From the NCBI GenBank assembly GCA_016110215.1, contig JADWQD010000018.1, positions 310,001-374,000 of the forward strand: 64,000 nucleotides of DNA, read 5' to 3'. Source of the stretch: Capronia americana (Eukaryota > Ascomycota > Eurotiomycetes > Chaetothyriales > Herpotrichiellaceae). The translations under genes and the position numbers were made by a program. How positions within the stretch are numbered: the stretch's first letter is position 1; each line of letters opens with the position of its first letter. A model generated the notes under the pieces. That model made no database searches and had not been told where the DNA came from. It saw only the letters and a program-made list of their open reading frames with translations. Of this stretch, positions 56,477 through 64,000 are shown one piece after another.

Positions 56477-58518
56477 GGTCGGTCGACGGCGCGCCCACCT
56501 GTCCTTGAGACACCACGAAACGCTGAGTTGGAGTATCTATAATAATAGCCGCATTATATGTCATTGGCATTGGCAAGTGCTGTGTGCTAGCCGATCAAAA
56601 TCGAAGTTGACTCTCTAAACTCCTACCTCCTTACCAGGCTGATCAACACCGCACGGGCATAGTCTGTAGACACGCCCGAATCACGCCATTCTTGCTCCCT
56701 CTTTCTCATATAATCGTATACATACTTCAGGCCCAGAAATCTTCTATCGACGATGATATTGAGCTGTGCAGATGAGCCGTACCGACCTGCCCTCCAAACT
56801 CAACAACTCCGTTCCGTTCTTGTGGTGATGAGTAAACTCAGAGGCCTTGCCAACGGGTGGGAGTGAAGTATCCCTACGCGAGGCCGGTACACACATTACC
56901 CGACAAGACACGCAGCGCACACCGTGGCTGAAGACAAGAAAAAGCTTGTACAAACCTCTTTGACCATCGGCACGACCATCATGCTCAGGATCAGGATCAG
57001 GCTCGGGTTCGGGCTCACCCTCACACTTCTCCAGGCCTCGGAGTAACGGGGGCGTGGCACATTCTGGCGCGCCTGTCGAATTCAGGCAAATATGAAATTT
57101 GTGTAGACGTACCGTAGTAAATTAACTGGTGGACTAGCCCGTGCCCACCCCGCCCTCGCTTGAGATCGAGAACGGCCCTCAGCTCCATCCCATCCCATCA
57201 CATCACATGGGGGCGCCAATGCCGCCGCGCTCCACCCCAGAGCACAGTTCTCGTCTCACGGATGCGCGCGAATTCGGATTCGCTGTTCCCATGGGATGGA
57301 TCAGACCCCCAGTGTACTTTAGCACAGTACAGGGCACAGTAGGGGTCCCGGCGCCCGGGGGCTTGCGCCATTTTCTTTCTGGACGTGTGGGAGTTTCTGT
57401 TTGCAGGCCTGCCTTGCGAATTCTGGTGCTCACTCCGCTTGCTTGTTTGCGGGATGCCATGCCATGCCATGCCATGTATGCTATACTAAGATATGCCAGA
57501 GCCGGATACCGCGGCCAGATAATTACAAGACAGCGTAGCCATTCTGGCATACGAGCATTGACATCAGAGGCTTGTCGTCGGAGTCGGCGTCGTTGTTGTG
57601 GGCGTGTGGTGATTGATCGTAGAGCCGTACGTGGGCGAAGTCTGTTTTTCGATCAGTCAGGTATGTCCGATCGCGCTGCCAGGCCGAGATGGAAGGCGAA
57701 ACAGCTGATTGAAGTTCCGCCCGTCATGTCACGGCAGGTTAATTACAGCAGCAGGAGCAGCGACCACGCGAATCACCCCGTCCGAGTGTCATGATGGTGA
57801 GGGTGATCATGATCATGATCCTAGTGTCGATCGTGTGCTTGCTTGCTTGGCTTAGGGCTTCCGAACGCCGAAGCTTGTCCAGGGCCATTGCACACTCCGG
57901 AATGTGTATGTAACTGCATATGTTGCTTGATGTACGTTGGATCCTGCTGACAACAAAATTACTGTGCTCGCAAGGTAGCACCGACGTGGTCAGTCCACGC
58001 GCTGCCGCTGCCGGATCCAAGCTTGGCTGAACTTCGGCCGTGAGTTTCAGGCCCGATGATTTATTACCCGCGGTTCAGGCGAGTGCGCGAAGCCATGAAG
58101 CGACCAAGGGTTAGACCACACCGTCTCTGGTAAGCAGGCGGACATGTACTATCCTTTATTGGGTAGGAAACAATGCAAGCTATGGGGGTGGTCTTGTGCC
58201 GAGACTCGTGCAGTGAGTGACATGACATGAATTAGAAATTAATACCTCGGAGTATCCTATGTCTGTACAGTACAAATGAGAAAGGGCCCGGACCCCGTTT
58301 CGCTTTTGAATGTTTGTTCGTGCCCCAGCATCCGTTTATCCGTGTGAACCAAGTAAGGTGACAGGACCAGTCCGGTTCAGTCCAGACGTCAAATCATCCG
58401 TGTCAAGAAGAATGAGAAATCAAAAGCGGGCCAATCGCAACAGGGGTTGTTGCGTAGTTGGTCTCGGTGAAGGAGAACGGTGCCGGTCGTCCGTCAGCCC
58501 ATCTTGCCCCTACGTCGA
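56477..58518. other. 2-kb convergent interval, GH115 to GH10
   Basis: 3' flanks of GH115 and GH10. A 217-codon open frame (57141-57794) lacks any domain. Contains short simple repeats, for example four ATGCC units at 57454-57473. Confidence 0.4.
57454..57473. repeat. ATGCC pentanucleotide microsatellite, 4 copies
   Basis: Four perfect ATGCC units plus a partial ATG. Small simple repeat in a gene-free stretch. Confidence 0.8.
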
Positions 58519-59982
58519 TCAGGCGGAACAGACTGAGCACGGGACACCCTGTAGGGCATCTCCCACAGCATAGTATGCAGGTTTGCGCTGTGTTCACCAG
58601 TCAGTATCGAGAACGGACCAGGACAGAACAGAACAAAAAGGAACCCATGACATGTGCGCGCCAGGGCGAGGATCAACTTACAGTAAAGTCGGCGTTGTAC
58701 AGATCGGCAAGACCCTGTCCCGGGAAGCTTTGAGGGATCCAGCTGTCATGGAATGGTCAGCTATGGTCCTTCGATCTCCTCAGCGTGATAGATCGTTGGG
58801 GGAAACATACCTGTACTGATCGTCGAAATCCCAGACCGTGATGCCCACGCATCCGTCCACTTCGACGCAACTGGCCACGCTGTCGTAATAATTCTGCGCC
58901 TGCTCGGCGAATCCGGTCGAGTTGGTCGCGTTGGCTTGCACAAATCGGATGTCTAGTTCGGTGATGGCCACCTCGACTCCCAACGCGACGTATGCTTCCT
59001 TCTGCGCGATCTGGTCCTCGAGCGAGGGCGTCCCGCCCACTTCGAAGTGCGACTCGAGGCCGACACCGTCGATGCGGATGTTTCGTGCCTGCAGTTCCTT
59101 GATCAGGTTCTCTGTGGCGCTGGACTTGTTGCCCGGCGACTCGATGCCGTAGTCGTTGTAGTACAGCTTGGGCTTGGGCGTGCCTGCCGGCAGAGCGTCG
59201 ACTGCTTCCTGCGCGAACTGGAAGGCCAGGTAGAAGTACTCCGGGCCGATGGTGTCGTACCAGACGCTGGAGGAGAAGGTGCCGTTGGAGGCGAGCGCCT
59301 CGTTGACCACGTCCCACGAATAGCAGGCTCCTCCGAAGTGGGCGACCACGTTGTAAATGTGGTTTTGCATGATGGCGGTGAGTTGGTCGGCGGTCCAGGT
59401 GCCATTGAGAACAAAGTCGCTGATCTGGGTGGCCCAAACCAGGTTATGGCACCGCAGGTATTTTCCGTGGTCCTGTGCGATCGCCACGTCGATGTCGCCC
59501 CCGGTGTAATTGAAGACATTCTGCTCCGGCTCGGTGGACACGAACTTCATGGCGTTGGCAGGTGTGATCTGCCCGAAGATGTGGGTGTCGTTGAGGATTG
59601 TCTGGTATAGAATGTTGGTATCCTCTCCTGTGCCTGGCTGATCTGTTGCTGTGCCGAACCACAGCTTGCCGGCTGCCTGAGCCAGGTCATTGAGGTACGG
59701 AGCTGCTAAAGGCTCGAAGTAGCCTTGGCAGGATGAAGAAGTGGGCGCAGATGGTCCCGACGACGTGCTGCTGGGTTTGCTGGGAACTGACGAAGTCGTA
59801 GTAGGTCTGGTGGGTGCCGATGAAGCTGACGAGGCAGGCCCAGGCTGTCCCCAAGGCGGCGACGGAGGGTTCCAACCCGGTGGTCCCTGTGGAGGCCCCT
59901 GAGGAGGACCCCATGCCACGGGGGTCGAAAGGCCAACCGCCGCAAGGGCGGACACTGCGGTAAGTGTGAGGAACGAAGGCAT
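58519..59982 (-). CDS. Secreted GH10 endo-1,4-beta-xylanase
   Basis: Three exons: 59982-58811, 58742-58682 and 58587-58519, giving 433 residues. The last two introns (68 and 94 bp) lie inside the conserved C-terminus DFDDQYSWIPQSFPGQG and KPAYYAVGDAL. The signal peptide is at ~1-20 (MPSFLTLTAVSALAAVGLST). Residues ~21-84 form a Gly/Pro- then Ser/Thr/Pro-rich linker. The GH10 barrel follows with acid/base Glu228 (YSWDVVNEAL) and nucleophile Glu342 (VAITELDIRF). It cleaves the xylan backbone extracellularly. The linker has no carbohydrate-binding module at its N-terminal side. Start at 59982 is chosen over the upstream in-frame ATG because it begins the signal peptide. Confidence 0.95.
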
Positions 59983-61597
59983 TTTGGATAAATCTACTAA
60001 GAAAGGAGTGACAGGAAAGATAGAGTAGACACCACGACACCTTTGAGGGTTCTTGCGCTTCTCAACTGCCACCCCTTCCCACGGCCATGTTCCCAGCTAT
60101 ATATTCACATACCGGTTATATTCGCTGCAGTACTCACCAGGATCTAAGATTTGCACCGTCACACGCCGACAATGCGTTCTCAAGTCGCGCAAGGTGCTGT
60201 GCATTGCCGGCAGCCAAACAATCTCAATATTCAACCGGACCCCGCAAAGCGACATTGATATGACCAGCATCGAGCACAGGCGAGAATGAAAGAAGAGACA
60301 CCTTCCTTGTTGGGCGACGACAAAATGCACCATCCTGTACCTGACGCCGTGCAAGCTTAGGCATGGAGGATGAAGCAGCTAACTGCCACGCTCCATGTTC
60401 CCCAGTATCCAGGCGCAGGGTTAAGGCAACCTAACCTGCCCCAGCATACGCGTGTGGAGTAAGTGAGAGTAGATGTCGGCGGTTCAATTGTTTACCCTGA
60501 GGCTTACAGGGCTCGACAGCCTTGTTTATCCAAGGCTGCGAACCCACCGTGTCGTCGCGTACTCCGCGTCCAGCGTGTGTTTGAACGGTCGGCGGAGGCG
60601 ACCCTCGTTGGTTTTTTCCCGGGTGGAGGACGCACCGCAAATTGGACGGAGGGATAAAAGTTGATCGTGCTCGTGCGGCCAAGTCGAGCCAGATGATGAT
60701 GTCAAATGGTAGATCTACGCCGTCCATGACCAGGCCCCGTTTCAGAGCTTCTGTTTGCAGAAACGTGGCAATCGCGAGGCGGGTGATATCGAGGGAGAAG
60801 ATTCTGATCAAAGTCCGGAGTCGAGGTGGCGAGCGTGTCCGGGTAATAGGATAAATCGCCAGTCAGTCACGCCTTCCGGGGACCCTCCACCACCCTGGGG
60901 GGGTCCTCCACCGCCCGGATGAAGCATAGCGGCTCCATCCATGCCACTGTCCCATCCGCCGCCCTGGGGGGTGCTGTGTCTCTCCAGCGGAGCTCCACGC
61001 TCACGCCCACGCCCACGCCCACTGATCACTTCCTCGATGGAGACCCCGTCGACTCCGTGCGTCTGCCGGGCGCTGCATTCAGGCGATCGAACCTCCCATG
61101 TGCCCGTCTGAAGCTGATCGTGATGTTCGGTAAATCACCCTGGCACCATCTTCCCACCTCCCTAATCCGTCGTCCCGTCGATATAGACTGCTAGTCTCGG
61201 GACACAAGCTTCTGAGGTTCGGCCAGTTTATCCAGCCCTTCGCCTCGGCAGGATCGTCCACTCCAGACCACGCCCGTCCACACCCGGCCACCAGGTCCAC
61301 CCATTCTGGCAACATTTCGGCGCCATCAATGCCCGTGATTGGCTCCATGGATCCTGGTCAGCTGGGAATGCAGACTTTCTAGAACGCTACACCGAAAAAG
61401 CACGCCGGTAGTATTTACACGGCCGTCAGGGTAAGATAAGTCTGCATGGAGGAGGGTCACTCTGTATAAAGCACCTGGCTTGGTCCCCGTCTTTGCCAGT
61501 TCTCTTCTCTCCATCAAGCTTCTCGTAGACCGAGTCTTCTACGCTTTTTCTTTTATTCTCCCCTTCAAGCCCTTTGTCACCGACAATATCGCCCAAG
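59983..61597. promoter_or_regulatory. Divergent promoter region, GH10 / MFS transporter
   Basis: 1.6 kb between two start codons. No GGCTAAA, but GGATAAA, which fits the relaxed GGNTAAA XlnR consensus and also GATA-factor sites, occurs at 60525-60531 (minus), 60652-60658, 60849-60855 and 61227-61233 (minus). No supported gene inside. Confidence 0.5.
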
Positions 61598-63255
61598 ATG
61601 TCGAAGGGATACTTCGAGCTGGCGGGTCGCCAGTTCCCCAGGAAGACATGGTACCGAGATCCTGCCTTGAGGAAGACATACATCTGCCTCATGTTCGTTG
61701 TCCTCACCAGTGCCACCAACGGGTAAGTGTCTAGCCACGTTCGTCCATACGGCACGGACACGCGCTGACTCGTGATACTAGATATGACGGCTCTATGATG
61801 AACGGCCTGCAGAGTCTTAAGCCGTGGCAGGACCATTTCAACCACCCCAAGGGTGGCAAGATCGGCATCTTGAACGCCATCATGTCCATCGGTTCCCTGT
61901 CCGCCATCCCGTTTGTCCCCTACTGTGCTGATATCCTGGGCCGTCGAATGGCTATCTTGACCGGCTGCATCATCATGATGGTCGGTGTCGTGCTGCAATC
62001 CATCTCGGCTGGCTTTGGCATGTTCTTGGGCGCCCGGTTTCTCCTCGGTTTCGGCGTTGCCATTGCCCACGGTGCCTCTCCTCTGCTGATCACCGAGTTG
62101 GTGCACCCTCAGCATCGTGCCATCTTCACCACAATCTACAACACGACCTGGTACGCCGGATCCATTGTTGCCGCATGGTTGACCTACGGCACCGACCACA
62201 TCTCCAACAACTGGTCATGGCGCATCCCTACCATCGTCCAGGCAGCTCCATCCATCATCCAGGTGTGCTTCATTTGGTTCGTTCCCGAGTCGCCCCGGTG
62301 GTTCATCGCCCACGGCAAGGAAGAGAAGGGTCTTGATGTCCTCTACAACGTCCACGCCAATGGCGACCGCAACGACGAGATGGTGCAACTCGAGTTCGTT
62401 GAGATTCGCGACACCCTCAAGCTCGAGAAGGAGATCGAAGGCAACCAGTGGCTCGAACTCGTCAGGACCAAGGGTAACCGCCGCAGACTCATCATTCTCT
62501 TGTCGGCCGGTCTCTTCTCCCAATGGTCTGGCAACGGTCTGGTCTCGTACTACATCACCAAAATCCTCAACAACATCGGCTACACGGACACGCTGACGCA
62601 GAACTTGATCAACGGTGTTCTTCAGATCTTCAACCTCTTCATCGCCGTCGGTGCCTGCTTCTTCGTCGACAGGATCGGTCGCCGTAAGCTCTTCCTCATC
62701 TCCACCACTGGCATGTTGGTGACGTTCATCGTGTGGACCATCTGCTCAGCACGCTACGCCATCTCGGGCTCCCGCGGCGCTGCCAACGCCGTCGTCGGCA
62801 TGATCTACATCTACTACTTCTGGTACAACATCGCCTGGTCCGGCATGTTGGTCGGCTACACGGCGGAAATCCTGCCCTACAACATCCGCGCCAAGGGTCT
62901 GACCGTCATGTTCTTGATGGTCGACGTGGCGCTCTTCTTCAACCAGTACATCAACCCCATTGCCCTGGACCACATCGGCTGGAAGTACTACATCTTCTAC
63001 TGCGTGTGGCTCGCCCTCGAGCTCACGGTCGTCTACTTCTTCTACGTTGAGACCCGCAACACCCCTCTTGAGGAAATCGCCAAGCACTTCGATGGAGACC
63101 AGGCCTTGGTTGCCGGCGCTGCGGCCTCGAACAAGGGTCTTACCTTGGCCGCCGAGATGGGTCTTGACGGCACCATCTCTCAGCGCCAGGAATTGGACGA
63201 GAAGAGACACTCTGTCCAGGTGGAGACCGCGGCCCCTGCGAAGAGCGAGCTGTAA
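61598..63255 (+). CDS. MFS sugar transporter (sugar porter family)
   Basis: Two exons, 61598-61722 and 61782-63255 (59-bp intron), giving 532 residues. Sugar-porter signatures: NGYDGSMMNGLQ in TM1 across the intron, DILGRRMAILTGC after TM2, VPESPRWFIAHGKEEKG after TM6, DRIGRRKLFL after TM8 and VETRNTPLEEIAKHFDG after TM12. The charged loop after TM6 and the TM7 segment GLFSQWSGNGLVSYYI resemble the fungal lactose-permease/cellodextrin-like branch, which imports mono- or disaccharides by proton symport. The ligand is not determined. Divergent from the GH10 gene, so co-regulation is plausible. Confidence 0.92.
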
Positions 63256-64000
63256 GAGTACGTAATTTTGCACGAGCCGGGAGGGATGAGCGATTTTCTG
63301 TTTGGACCCAGACCTGGTGTTGGACTACTAGACCGCAATTGTGACTGGATAGACTCTCAGCTGAAATGATCCGTGGTATTGACCAGTACGATAACGATAA
63401 TACAATGACATCAATTGTCGACACCTTGATCCATACCTACGCATTCCTTGCGCCGTGATGATATGATTTGGAAGGAGATCGCGACGCAGACGATCATGCA
63501 CCACCACCTCGCATCGTCATGGGTGATCTGAGCCATTCTGGCCCAGCCGTCCTCGATTGATTCGGGTCGGCAATGATAGCCGTTCTGGTGGTGGCTTGCA
63601 TGTCGGACCTGCGAAAGACGTTTGATGCGCTGTCCTGAGCCCGGATAGGGTCCACCAAAATACCCCAGGATCTGCACCATCGCAGACCTGCGGGTTGAGA
63701 CCCCTTTGCTGTACCTCTGATCTCACTTGTGTGTGACATGTCGCATTTTCCCCAGCTCTGAGGCGTGGCCACTTTAGCTCATGATTCCTGTCGTAATCGC
63801 TTTCGCTAAAGAAGAACCGTAACTTGACAGGGCATTCACTCGCCACGTCATTTATTTCCCCCCCATGGGCGACATTCTTCATTTACCGTCTTCTACTGCT
63901 GCACGGTCATAAAGGTGCGTTAGGGGAATAAATTGATGCATCACCTCCGGCACGGTGTTGATAACATCAAGCGTATGAGGGAGTGACCATCGCAAGGCTG
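63256..64000. other. Right-edge intergenic sequence
   Basis: 3' flank of the transporter gene to the window edge. Small minus-strand open frames only; no supported feature. Confidence 0.4.

Noticed and set aside
57141..57794. 217-codon plus-strand open frame in the GH115-GH10 interval
   Set aside because: Contains the ATGCC microsatellite and Arg-rich random-looking sequence; no domain.
59986..59992. GGATAAA 4 bp from the GH10 start codon
   Set aside because: Falls within the 5'UTR immediately before the ATG, so a regulatory role is unlikely.
61426..62199. 257-codon minus-strand open frame overlapping the transporter
   Set aside because: Antisense shadow of the MFS coding exon and its intron.

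Overview
The window is nuclear DNA of a filamentous ascomycete (Pezizomycotina). Genes have short introns of about 45-75 bp with GT..AG ends. The content is typical of the group: Zn2Cys6 regulators, P450s, a RAVE subunit Rav1, an XlnR-type activator and secreted plant-cell-wall hydrolases. Class or genus cannot be fixed from sequence alone. I found no tRNA, rRNA, transposon or CRISPR array. Most exon joins were worked out by hand from splice signals plus reading-frame continuity and are given per gene.

First part (1-40 kb) is mostly housekeeping and unrelated genes. In order: a 5'-truncated P450; a UBE2O-type ubiquitin-conjugating enzyme; an unrecognised spliced fragment near 5.6-6.0 kb; a DUF726 membrane hydrolase; a dead Zn2Cys6 regulator with two in-frame stops; an EAF-type elongation factor; Rav1; a UCH deubiquitinase convergent with a phytanoyl-CoA-dioxygenase-like enzyme; the mannosyltransferase Alg1 divergent from a His-rich zinc transporter (CDF); a Ser/Thr-rich single-pass surface protein; a P450 with an altered I-helix; a TFIIIC90-type subunit; and two large, mostly disordered proteins of unknown role.

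Second part (41.7-63.3 kb) is the notable region. It holds an XlnR ortholog (the activator of xylan-degrading genes), a spliced but unrecognised gene candidate, a GH5 enzyme without a signal peptide, a STAND-N/CRIB fusion protein, a secreted type-B carboxylesterase divergent from a secreted GH115 alpha-glucuronidase, a secreted GH10 endoxylanase, and an MFS sugar transporter divergent from the GH10 gene. Depolymerisation of the xylan backbone (GH10), side-chain removal (GH115, possibly the esterase), uptake (MFS) and regulation (XlnR) therefore lie within about 22 kb. Exact GGCTAAA motifs, the published XlnR/Xyr1-type site, occur in two of the relevant promoter regions. This could be a physically linked xylan-utilisation locus; it is an inference from gene content and needs synteny and expression data.
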